Part shown: positions 23,841 through 33,924 of the stretch, piece by piece
How positions within the stretch are numbered: position 1 is the stretch's first letter
Layout: every line of letters begins with the position of its first letter
NCBI RefSeq assembly: GCF_022201045.2
Contig: NC_068560.1
Coordinates: forward strand, 29,467,501 to 29,531,500
Direction: 5' to 3'
DNA from: Citrus sinensis
Lineage: Eukaryota; Streptophyta; Magnoliopsida; Sapindales; Rutaceae
Length of the DNA stretch: 64,000 bases
The notes under the pieces: generated by a model
What the model was told of the DNA's origin: nothing
Databases searched by the model: none
What the model saw: the letters and a program-made list of their open reading frames with translations, nothing else
Position numbers and translations under genes: made by a program

Positions 23841-25530
23841 TAAACTTTCTCAACAAATTCCACGGCACAATTTAACTCGAAACTACTTAACCTGCTGCCT
23901 ATAAATATAGCAATTGGCATTGACTAATGGATGGGAAGCAACTGGGAAGCTTCATTTGAAATTAAAACAACACTGCAAAAATAATAAAACGCGCTATGCA
24001 CAAAAAGTCAAGATTATATTGACGCTGAAGCCTGAAGATGATAAAGAACACACAAGATAGAAGATTTGTATGCATGTTAGCATGCTAATAAAGTATACTA
24101 GCAACTTTGTACTTGTCACTACAATAAAAGCACCTAAAATAAAACAAAAAAATAATGACAAGAACTTTGAGAATCTTTCTGGTCGTTGAATTCCATGATA
24201 ACGAACTAACCGCGTAATGATTTGAAAGGTACAAAATACACTTTAAAGAAAAACAAACGATGAGATCACACCAAACGATGAACTTGATTACATGTGTTGT
24301 TGTTTTGTACAAGAAAACTAACAAAATTAAAAAAAAAAAAAAAAAAGAATTCAAAAGATTGATTTGAAAAAAAAGACTTGACGCGTGACTGACTTGATTA
24401 TCATAAAGAAGGTTGGTGGAAAATTAAGAGCACAAAAATAAAATTTCTGCATTAACGCGGATCCCATATTTGAACACCCATCTTGCATTTTATTGTGTTA
24501 TTATTTTATTATAAAATATGATTTTACGAGTGTTGAATGTGAATTTCCTGACAAATTCTTTGACGGCTACGTTGAAGATGGTTCATAATAGTTAGAAAAA
24601 CAAGCATTAGTTACTGTATTATGATGTACGATTTCAATAGTGGTATCGATAACATAGACTTGTATAAATCAGGACAAAAAATAAAAACGTATAACATCGA
24701 ACTTGTAATAATCATGAACAGTAATAAAATTTGTATATCAATAACAGAATCTTAACGTAGGTATATTTGTGTAACTCGTAATATATTTATTCTAAATAAT
24801 GTGTTATTCATGAATTGATTGATGAGATACTATAACTAATTCACTTGAATATAGTAAATAATTACTATCCTCTTAATAAAAGATATATTGTTTGATAAAA
24901 AAAATTTAAAATATCTATCGTTACTTCACGTATAAGTGTGTATGTGTAAAATTCAAATTTATGGCATTGAATTTCCAACTAATCCATCATCAATCCTAAC
25001 CTAAACCATTAAATTTGTGATATTCAAAAGGAGACAATATAATGATGAATTACAAAGCTTCCACCAAACCAGACCACGTCACTTTCCATGTCGGGCCCCT
25101 TTGAACGAAGAAGAACTTCACTCGTATTTTCTGTTTCAAGCAAAAAGTGAAAAAGAAAAAAAAAAAAACTAAAGCTTGTTATCTTTCTGGAGATGCTTTT
25201 ATAGTTTCATTTATGTGGTGAGTGGCCAGCGGTCGGAGAGGAGACATGGGTTCAGATTCTGAGCAATTTCTGTTGTTTGATTACCGTTTTTCCATGCGTA
25301 GATTTTCCGGGAGAATTCCCTTATTTGGGAAAATTCCTGGAACTTCAAAGATTCATTTTGTGACCTTTTTTTTCCAGGCTAGTTGCCTGCTGCTCAGGAG
25401 CTTATACAGTCCCTTATGTTATGTTAGGTAAACTATATGCGTATGTGTTATAAGCTATTGGAGAATCCCAAAACTTATTTTAGGTCAAATATGTACTTAT
25501 ATAATATAATTTTGTATTGAAAGCTCTAAT
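23841..25530. other. Intergenic; CBP60 promoter side
   Basis: The first part is the 5' region of the minus-strand CBP60 gene. Beyond it I see no coding exon. A diverged MITE relative lies at about 24785-24930. A short plus-strand frame at 25222-25431 has no recognisable family, no splice context and no homologous duplicate. Confidence 0.4.
24785..24930. mobile_element. Diverged MITE relative
   Basis: The stretch containing TAAATAATGTGTTATTCATG and GATGAGATACTATAACTAATTC is a degenerate match to the inner part of the MITE at 20237-20426. Its ends are too worn to define. Confidence 0.4.
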
Positions 25531-25984
25531 TTGAATCACTTCTCATTTTGTAAACTAAGATAGACAAATTAAGGTTACTAAGAATTTGCATATTATTACA
25601 ATAAAATCTCGATAAATTAATAATCTTGATTAAATAATAAAATCTTTCGGTTCTCATGTGGGTTAGTGTATTAAATTAATAATTTCGTTAAGTGTATAAA
25701 ACAATAATTTTTTTTAAAAAAATTAGGATCCAAATAAAATATAAATTAATAACTAATCAAGTATAAAAATTAATAATGAATCAAATATAAAATCATAACA
25801 TTAATTTTTTTTTTCCAACTTTAATTATTTGAATTCAACTCTTTACAAAATATGCATCTAATTTTTTTATTGTCCCTAAATTAAACTGAACCGCGTCCTT
25901 AATTTTGTGCAGAGCATGCACTACATTTGGTATTTTTTTTTTTTTTTCATTTCTTTCTTTCCAGCATATTCCAAATGTGGGCAT
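25531..25984. repeat. Duplicated segment A, copy 1
   Basis: About 430-450 bp closely matching 26292-26718, from TTGAATCACTTCTCATTTTG to the shared end CCAAATGTGGGCAT. Direct orientation. Contains the ACAATAAAATCTCGATAAAT motif resembling ends of plant pogo/Emigrant-type elements. On the minus strand both copies keep a short related frame (VQFNLGTI-KLDAYF), possibly a worn transposase tail. Confidence 0.85.
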
Positions 25985-25995
25985 ACTTATAGGTG

Positions 25996-26289
25996 ACTGT
26001 TCCCAAAAAATTAAAAATTTAAAAAAAAAATAAGAAACACGTGACGAACAACAACTCATGACTGTTACAAAAAGGTTATTACGTCGTATCAGATACCGCA
26101 GCTAATGAAGTACCATTGGGCTGGGCGGCGTGATGGATCTAAACTCTAAAGTCAGCTATCACCACCGACCGCTTGAAAAAATTAAACCGTATCCTTCCTT
26201 GTGATTTTTTCTAAATGTAGGGACTTAAATGTTAATATCCAAAAATTGAATTTTTTTTTTCACTTGCAATTTGTTGGAAAGGAAAAAAA
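25996..26289. repeat. Duplicated segment B, copy 1
   Basis: About 290 bp with high identity to 28178-28466, from ACTGTTCCCAAAA through GTGACGAAC and CCATTGGGCTGGGCG to CACTTGCAATTTGTT. The second copy sits directly before the Ppx/GppA-like gene, so this is a stray copy of that gene's upstream sequence. Confidence 0.9.
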
Positions 26290-26291
26290 AA

Positions 26292-26718
26292 TTGAATCAC
26301 TTCTCATTTTGTAAACTAAGATGGACAAATTAAGGTTACTAAGAATTTGCATATTATTACAATAAAATCTCGATAAATAAATATTTGACAAATTAATAAT
26401 CTTGATTAAATAATAAAATCTTTCGGTTCTCATGTGGGTTAGTGTATTAAATTAAAAACATTTAGTGTCCAAATAAAATATAAATTAATAACTAATCAAA
26501 TACAAAAATTAATAATGAATAAAATGTATAATTCATAACATTAAGATTTTTTTTTCCAACTTCAATTATTTGAATTGAACTCTTTTCAAAATATGCATCT
26601 AATTTTCTTATTGTCCCTAAATTAAACTGAACCACGTCCTTAATTTTGTGCATAGCATGCACTACATTTGGCATTTTATTTTCTTTCTTTCTTTCCAGCA
26701 TATTCCAAATGTAGGCAT
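26292..26718. repeat. Duplicated segment A, copy 2
   Basis: Second copy of segment A, with a 16-base insertion (AATATTTGACAAATTA region near 26380) and small deletions relative to 25531-25984. Confidence 0.85.
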
Positions 26719-27022
26719 TTTAACAAATTGATGTATTTCTCAAAAAAAAAAAAATGATGTATATATCCAATAGCTGTTATAACAGATATTGTATTAGAAT
26801 ATCGATAATCTAGCACTATGGACAGTAGTCGACTAGTCGTTGAGTAGGTATTGTTGACTTATGGGAAACATAATTTGTGCACCTGTATAGACGAGTATGT
26901 ACTTTTATCAACAAAACTCTTCTTAAAACAAAAAATATCTTTATAAATTAATAAGATTCATTTATCAATAAATTGATAACTTATTCATTTATTGATAAAT
27001 AAATAACTTTGTTATAATAATT
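26353..27022. mobile_element. Possible pogo/Emigrant-like remnant
   Basis: The left side ACAATAAAATCTCGATAAAT and the right side (reverse complement begins ATTATAACAAAGTTATTTAT, near 27022) carry repeated ATAAATTAATAA-type motifs characteristic of plant pogo-like elements. Pairing of the ends is imperfect and no transposase can be read beyond a short worn frame on the minus strand. Boundaries are approximate. Confidence 0.35.
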
Positions 27023-27227
27023 TTTTTAATGCCTAACAATATTATTTTGTAAAAATTTTATGGTGATTGAAATTCTTGACTTACATCTATCGTACCTTCA
27101 TTTTATTTTATTTTTTAAATTGTTTCATAAAACAATAAAATAAAAAAAAATGAAAGTAATAGCATATGCTATATTAGCATGCATGTCTCTAATATTAATA
27201 AATAATAAATGTATATGTAAAGACTAA

Positions 27228-28147
27228 GAATTTTGCTATTTGTCCCGGATCAAACCCCGAAGATTTTAAAACGACGCCGTTTTGACAATTAATTTTTATT
27301 TTATTTTAAAATTAAACACCGGCTTCTTCATTTATCTCTCTTTTTTCATTTTGTTCTTTTTTCTTCCCAAGTACAAAGCATTGTTATCTTCCTTCACAGC
27401 CTCCTCTAATTCCTCCAAATCTGCTTCTGAAAACGATGCATCACAAAGACGCTACTTCTGCAAACGACAGATCAAGTAAATGAATGCACTTAAATCATGT
27501 AGCTTGGCTAGGTTTTTAAAATCTGCTTTTGCCTTCACTTTTGCATCGTTTTCAGAAGTAAAGTCTAAGGTTGAGATGTGTTTTTAATAATTCTGATGGA
27601 AAATATTACAACAATTATGGGTAATTATAATTTTGGTCCCCGAACACAACCTTTTTTTAGTTAAAAAATCCAAAGATAATATTCTCAAAGCACATATTTT
27701 TTCTTTTTCCAAAACCAAGAGAGACATTGCAGGGTCTGTGGTTGGAAAGAATTATTGTGTATAAATAATTTTTTTTTTTTGCTATGATGGTTGTCGGTGG
27801 TGGTGGTGACGATGGCTGGGTACGTGTAATGGTGGTTGTCAAGTGTGATGGTTGTCGGTGGTGGTGGTGCCTATGACTGGGTATGCGTGATGGTAGCTGC
27901 TAGTGCCTGTCGGTGGTGGTTGTCAATGGTGGTGGCTGTGAACTGTGAAATGAAGAGGAAGAGAAATACAACACCAGAGGTTGTGAGACGAAGAGGAAGA
28001 GAAGACAATTTGGGGCTGCTGTTGATTTTGCCTTAACTAAGCCAAAATAACGTCGTTTTAATGAGATTGAAACACAAAAAAAAAAAAAATTGAAACGGTG
28101 TCGTTTGGGTTAATTTTGGGGTTTGACTCGGGTAAGTATCATTTTCC
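27228..28147. mobile_element. Non-autonomous Mutator-like element, 920 bp
   Basis: Imperfect terminal inverted repeats of about 50 bp: the left end reads ATTTGTCCCGGATCAAACCC, then ACGACGCCGTTTT; the right end reads AAACGGTGTCGTTT, then GGGGTTTGACTCGGGTAAG. Flanking 9-bp sequences AAAGACTAA (27219-27227) and AAAGACTGA (28148-28156) match at 8 of 9. The interior holds GGT/GGTTGTC-rich tandem sequence (27785-27945) and a perfect 17-base inverted repeat (27424-27440 with 27542-27558). No transposase. It lies between segments A2 and B2, about 420 bp upstream of the Ppx/GppA-like gene. Confidence 0.65.
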
Positions 28148-28177
28148 AAAGACTGAAGACGCAATTCGTAATTTCTC

Positions 28178-28466
28178 ACTGTTCCCAAAAAAATAAAAAA
28201 TAAAAATTAAGAAACACGTGACGAACATCAACTCATGACTACTACAAAAAAGTTATTACGTCGTATCAGATACTACAGCTAATAAAGTACCATTGGGCTG
28301 GGCGCCGTGATGGATCTAAACTCTAAAGTCAGCTATCACCACCGACCGCTTGAAAAAATTAAACCGTATCCTTCCTTGTGATTTTTTCTAAAATATAGGG
28401 ACTTAAATGTTAATATCCAAAAATTGAATTTTTTTTTTCACTTGCAATTTGTTAGAAAGGGAAAAA
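28178..28466. repeat. Duplicated segment B, copy 2 (gene-proximal)
   Basis: Second copy of the 290-bp segment found at 25996-26289. It ends about 100 bp before the ATG of the Ppx/GppA-like gene, so it probably includes core promoter or 5' UTR sequence. Confidence 0.85.
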
Positions 28467-28567
28467 ATATTAAAAAAATAAATTGATCTCATCGGCTCAC
28501 CGGTCACCGCCGCTAATCACCGGTTTCCGTTTTCAGATTATCGTTACAATCTCCATCACTGATTAAA

Positions 28568-31500
28568 ATGGCCACAAATACTTCGTATATGCAAATCCCT
28601 CAAACGCTTTTTGCATCCATTGACATGGGCACAAGTTCTTTCAAGCTTTTGATCATTAGAGCTTACCCAAATGGCAAATTCCTGACAATAGACACTCTCA
28701 AACAGCCCGTGATTCTAGGCCGTGACTTGTCTTCCTCGTGTTCAATCTCCACTCAATCACAGGCTCGCTCCGTTGAGTCGTTACTAATGTTCAGAGACAT
28801 AATTCAGTCCCACAACATAAGCAGAGACCACACACGTGCTGTTGCAACGGCAGCAGTGCGTGCAGCTGAGAACAAAGATGAGTTTGTTGAGCGTGTTAGG
28901 GAAAAAGTTGGTTTTGAAGTTGATGTGTTGACTGGGGAGCAAGAGGCTAAGTTCGTTTACATGGGTGTGCTTCAGTTCTTGCCTGTGTTTGATAGGTTGG
29001 TTTTGAGTGTTGACATTGGTGGTGGGTCCACTGAGTTTGTGATTGGGAAGAGAGGAAAGGTTGTGTTTTGTGAGTCAGTGAATCTGGGGCATGTGAGTCT
29101 GAGTGAAAAGTTTGGGACTTGTAGTGGGAATTTTGAGGAAGTTTTGAAAATGAGGGAGTATGTTAGGATGGTGATTTTGGAATTTGGGTTGGTTGAGAAA
29201 GTGAAGGAGGGTGGTTTTGAGGTGGCTGTGGGTTCTTCTGGTACCATTAGAGCGATTGAGAAGGCTGTGGTTAGTGGTTATGATCGAGATTTTGTTGATA
29301 ATGTGGGTGATTTTGGGGGTTGTAAGAGGGATTGGAGGTTGAGTAGAGGGGAACTGAAGGGCATTGTTGAGAGGTTGTGTTGTGGAGGAGATGGAGAAGT
29401 TGAGAGGGTAAGGAGGGAGAGGTTTTTTAAGAGGAGATCAGAGTTTATCGTTGCAGGTGCTGTGTTGTTGGATGAGATTTTTGAGTTGCTTGGGATTGAA
29501 GAAATGGAGGTTTCTGGGTATGGATTGGGAGAGGGTATTGTTGCTGATAGTTTGGCTAAGGTTTTTGATGGGTATGATTTGAATGCAAATGCTAGGTGGC
29601 GGTCTGTTGTGAGGCTTGCAATGAGGTTTAACAATAAGAAGAGGGTAAAAGCTGGTGCTCAATGTGCTAGCATTGCAAAGGTAGCTTGAAATTTTGATCT
29701 GTCCTTTTTCGTCAGTAAGGTGTTCGTTTTAGCATAATTATATCATGATGGTTAAAGAAATTCATGTTTTAGCTATAGAAACTCTAATCGCCAGGTTGAT
29801 GCAACAACTGTCGGTTGATGTTGTGGTAGTTTCTATTCTAGAGAATTATGCTTGAATTTGTTCTCAACTTCCGTTCATTTTTCGATAATTTAATGGCACC
29901 CTTTGTGTCACATTGGTTGCTGTTGCATGACACCATAATTTTAATTTGATTGTCGATTTAAGACACCATTTTTGCACATAAGTGAATAGCAGCCCTTGTT
30001 TCATCTTTGTTGCTGTCATATGATACCACCTGTTGTATTGGATTGTTGTTTGAAGTTGCAGGACGTGATAAAAGCACAATGTCCTGCTAATTGTGTCTGC
30101 ATTTGAATTGAATTACAGCTAATATTATTTGTACAGTCTGACAAGCTAGGCACAACGATTGCTGCAGGATATATTTGAAGGTTTAAGAAAATGTGATAAG
30201 CTTTACAACAATCAAGTAAAACTTATTGCCTCATTCGAGGACAAGGATCTTGAATACCTTGAAGCTGCTTGCTTGCTTCACAATATAGGGCACTTCACCA
30301 GTAAAAAGGGTTATCATAAGCAGTCTTGTCACATCATTATGGTATGAGTGCTTTTTCTTTCTATGTTATGTTCGTCCTTTGGAGAATGTTCTTGGAACAT
30401 TCATGATATGTGGTATATAAAATTGGCTATTAAAGTAGTCATTTAATATTAAAGTAGTCATTTAATAGGTCCTGATCACCAGGAACACAATTTGATTATA
30501 TACTTTCAAACTTCTGTCAATCAATGATGAAATTTCTTAATCCATTCTTGTTGAATCTTTTTTCCTGCCCATCTTGATCTTTTTTCTTTAATAGAATGGT
30601 GACCATCTTTATGGATATAGTACTGACGAAATCAAGGTATGTTTTCTGCCTATTGAACATTGATTGGTTTTTGGTCGTAATTTTGCATATTAAGCATGTT
30701 TTTCTATGCTAATAAGCATTTGGTATGTCTGCAGCTAATAGCTCTGCTGACAAGATTTCACAGGAAAAAGTTCCCAAGGTCGCATCATGCTTTCTTAGAG
30801 GAGTTTCCTGAGCAGGTAACTTATCCATATGCTCTGCGAATTTGGTCATCCAAATAATTGCTGTAGAAAATCTATTATGCTTGAACTTCTGAGGTTTGTG
30901 TTTTGTTGATTTTTTGTATTGTTGCCAGGCAAAGCAGAAATTCAGAGTACTTTGTGCAATCATCCGCTTATCAGTTATATTACAGCAGAATGATTGTGTG
31001 AATTTACGAGGAGTAGACTTCTTCCATTCTTATGAAGGTTTTAAACTGGTACGCATTATGTCTGATATCCTTTTGTTTTCCATTCTTAGGGAGATGGTTT
31101 TTTCAATATGGGATTTGTTTGTTTAATTTGTTTTCCTAGGATCCATTTTTCAATAATGGGATAAGTTAAACGAGAAGAGTATTTATGGACAGTGTGTTGG
31201 TGTATTGGCTTTTATCAGCTGAAATTAGGCTTTTACCCAACTTATAATCTATTAATGCTCAGAGGAGCAACAACTCTGTGTTTCTCTGTTGGGTTATATA
31301 ATAAGCATATTTATATTAAACATGAAGGAAATAATAGGAAATTATTCTTCCAGTGGTGCTGAATAAATGAAGATGTTAAGAAATTACTGGAAGAAAAATT
31401 CTATTATTGGACTTTGACTTATCAGTTGCTGGCTCATGTAGTTTGTATGAGTTTTCTCTTGTGGTTACTAAGTAGGACTTCAAAATATTTTAATTCCTTT

Positions 31501-32033
31501 CTAGTCTCTGTAGCCTTCTCCATGTTGACATTTACTTAATCTTATGGTGCTGCGTAGGATGGTCACCCTCCTTTTACATTGACCTGAAAGCCCTTTCTAG
31601 CAGGTAATCAAGGAAGCAAGGGATCAACCTTATCTGCCTGGCAGTTCACAACCCACACTGGACAACATTGAGGCAGAATTAGAGAAAGAATTAGAACACT
31701 TCAAAAAAGTAATTTCTTCAACCTGACACTAGTATAACAATTTTCGTTCTTTTCTTTTTCTCCGGTAAACATAGATTTTGATCAATATGTTTCTTCATTT
31801 ATTCTAATAGGTACATTGTTTATACATTCTGTAATTTGCATTGGTTCTCCATTAAATTATCTAATTATTTACCGGACTTCTTAATTTATTCCTATTTGAT
31901 GAAAATTGTGAACAACTTATATAGTTTACCTCTTCAGATATTCAAGCAAGAATTGTTGGTTGTGGGTTCATCAAGCAGCTCAAATGACCGGAAAGATAAA
32001 TTTCCTTGTGAAAGAGATGCTGATCACTTGTAA
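28568..32033 (+). CDS. Ppx/GppA-type phosphatase with HD-like C-terminal domain
   Basis: Seven coding exons (28568-29680, 30168-30341, 30595-30636, 30735-30815, 30929-31048, 31604-31708, 31938-32033) add to 1,731 nt, 576 residues, all introns phase 0 and GT-AG. The large first exon holds the ASKHA-fold half: phosphate-1 loop SIDMGTSSFKLLI (about 17-29), VATAAVRAAENKDEFV, LTGEQEAKFVY, phosphate-2 loop SVDIGGGSTEFVIG (about 139-152) and VSGYGLGEGIVADSLA (about 317-332). In bacteria this family hydrolyses polyphosphate or pppGpp. Exons 2-5 give an alpha-helical part with LLHNIGHF and LLTRFHRK, matching the HD-related domain of long Ppx proteins, but with HN where the motif would be HD. Plants make ppGpp in plastids, so a (p)ppGpp or polyphosphate role is conceivable, yet no clear transit peptide is seen. 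Substrate unproven. Confidence 0.85.
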
Positions 32034-33704
32034 ATAATTTTATAGAGCAACAGGTTTGCTCCTATAACAGCTTCCACTTTAATGGCTTTGGCATGGAATT
32101 GTACCAGGCATATATAGGTACTGTTCTTGTCCAAGTACCACAGTTGTTTTGTTGATGCCTAACATCATTCTAATGCCTTTGTTTTTCAATCATCTTCACT
32201 AGGGTTTATGTGCTTGTGCTTATTCGACCTTGTAAATGTACTTATCATTTACTTTTTTAGTACCTTTGTTCTTGTCCAAGTACCACAGCGTCAGTTATGA
32301 ATTCTCAACTTCAGTTAGGAATTCAGAGAAGTTGAGCCAAGATTCCAAGTGAGCTAAGGCCTGGAGGTTCAATATTCTTTACTTTATTTTGGTTGATATT
32401 TTGATCCCTTTCCGTCTGCCGATTTATGAATTTTCAAAGCTTACTTAACAATCTGCCTGTGATATAATTCGTTCTCCTTTTACCGTCGACATATGGACAA
32501 CCTTGAGAAGATTGTGTAGTTGGAGAGAAAATTCTCTACACTCATCAACACGGTCCCCAACATTTGATGTAATGATACTTTCCAAAGTTGTTTATGATGA
32601 CAATCCAGCGATTGCAGAAGGCGAAGACAAGGAGGTTAACTTTTGCACCATTATAGTTGATGGATAGAGACTCCATGTCTATACTTGAGACTATTTGGAG
32701 GCCTTCAGGAAAACCGGGACGGTGATCCAGCTTAGCTCAAATGGGCCTCAAACCATGAAGGTAGTGATTCTTTGGTAAGCAGATTCACATGTGGTAATAA
32801 TTATTGATTAATATGCTAGAAATTCCTGGTTTCTGATTCCAATGGAACTCTTGATATAGTATATGCAACTTCTGCTTTTTTCTTTGCTCTGCTTTAAGTA
32901 AAAGCCAAAAAGCCAAAAATACAGCAGTTTCTTTAGCATACGGCACCTCCAAAACTTCCAGACTTGATGCATAGACGTGAAAAGTCATGTGGTGTTGTGA
33001 AAGTGCTACCTGGTTTTAGCATGACATTAGCAGCCATCAATGGCAATGGAGGTTGACTGGCCAATAGTAATTGGGTGGTTGCCATAATTTGTGTTGTGAA
33101 AATTGAAAAAGATTTCGAAACCTTTTGTATTAGCATTGAATGCATATCTTATTTTATCATAATGGGCATCTTCCATCAATAATACCTCATGAGAATCCAA
33201 CCATAGGCTAGTGAATGATCTCATATGCTTGCCCAAGAGTAGCTTTGTCTTGTGTCTTTGGGTAATCTTTTTTTAATTTTGAAACTAATTGTACATATTA
33301 TTCAAACAACTTCTAATTGTGATGGGAACTATAGACATAGTAAGTATTCTAGCATGCCATGATTAAGGAATAAATGACTGCGTGAGAATAACCTCCTATT
33401 TGGGCAGGACGATGGAATATTGAGATGTGAAATTGTAGGCTAAACAAGATGGAAAGATGAATTATTGTCAATGAATAATTAAAGGGTAAAATTTGACATT
33501 ACATCATGAGTTAGGACCAGGCTAGCATAATTAAATAAATTTTTTGTTATGATTTTTTTTTTTTAGAATTAACTCTGTAATAATTTATACAGCTTTTATA
33601 ACAACCAAATTGAGCGATATTTCTGTAGATTGACAATAAAAAATCTAAAGAGTATGGAATGACATATCAACTTGAGAAAATAATTAACACTTGTATACTT
33701 GATT
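32034..33704. other. Intergenic, 3' side of Ppx/GppA-like gene
   Basis: The first few hundred bases are likely 3' UTR. Short minus-strand frames between 32785 and 33236 overlap one another in different frames and match nothing I recognise, so no gene is called. Confidence 0.4.
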
Positions 33705-33713
33705 AATTTATTT

Positions 33714-33915
33714 GAGTAATGATACAGCCACAAACTCTTGTACAAACTTATTTTGTACAAACTGACGTGGCATTAATTCATTGGTTAAATGAAAATATAA
33801 ATTAATAAAAACAAATCATGTGGGCCAAGTGATATTTAATTCAACCAATCTTATCATGCCACATCAGTTTGTACAAAATAAGTTTGTACAAGAATTTGTG
33901 GCTATATCATTATTC
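33714..33915. mobile_element. 202-bp MITE, Mutator-like (copy 2)
   Basis: Same family and same length as 19632-19833, with only scattered single-base differences. Terminal inverted repeats of about 60 bp (left GAGTAATGATACAGCCACAA, right ending TTGTGGCTATATCATTATTC). A perfect 9-bp target duplication AATTTATTT flanks it (33705-33713 and 33916-33924). Confidence 0.9.
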
Positions 33916-33924
33916 AATTTATTT

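Noticed and set aside
25222-25431. Short plus-strand frame as a gene
   Set aside because: No family resemblance, no splice context and unusual amino-acid composition; likely chance.
28972-29662. Minus-strand frames opposite the first exon of the Ppx/GppA-like gene
   Set aside because: They are low-complexity antisense shadows of a well supported coding exon.
28568-29680. Bacterial contamination as the source of the Ppx/GppA-like gene
   Set aside because: Six further exons with GT-AG introns continue the same protein, and base composition and flanks are plant-like.
32785-33236. Overlapping minus-strand frames downstream of the Ppx/GppA-like gene
   Set aside because: Different frames overlap, none shows a domain, and no consistent exon structure could be built.
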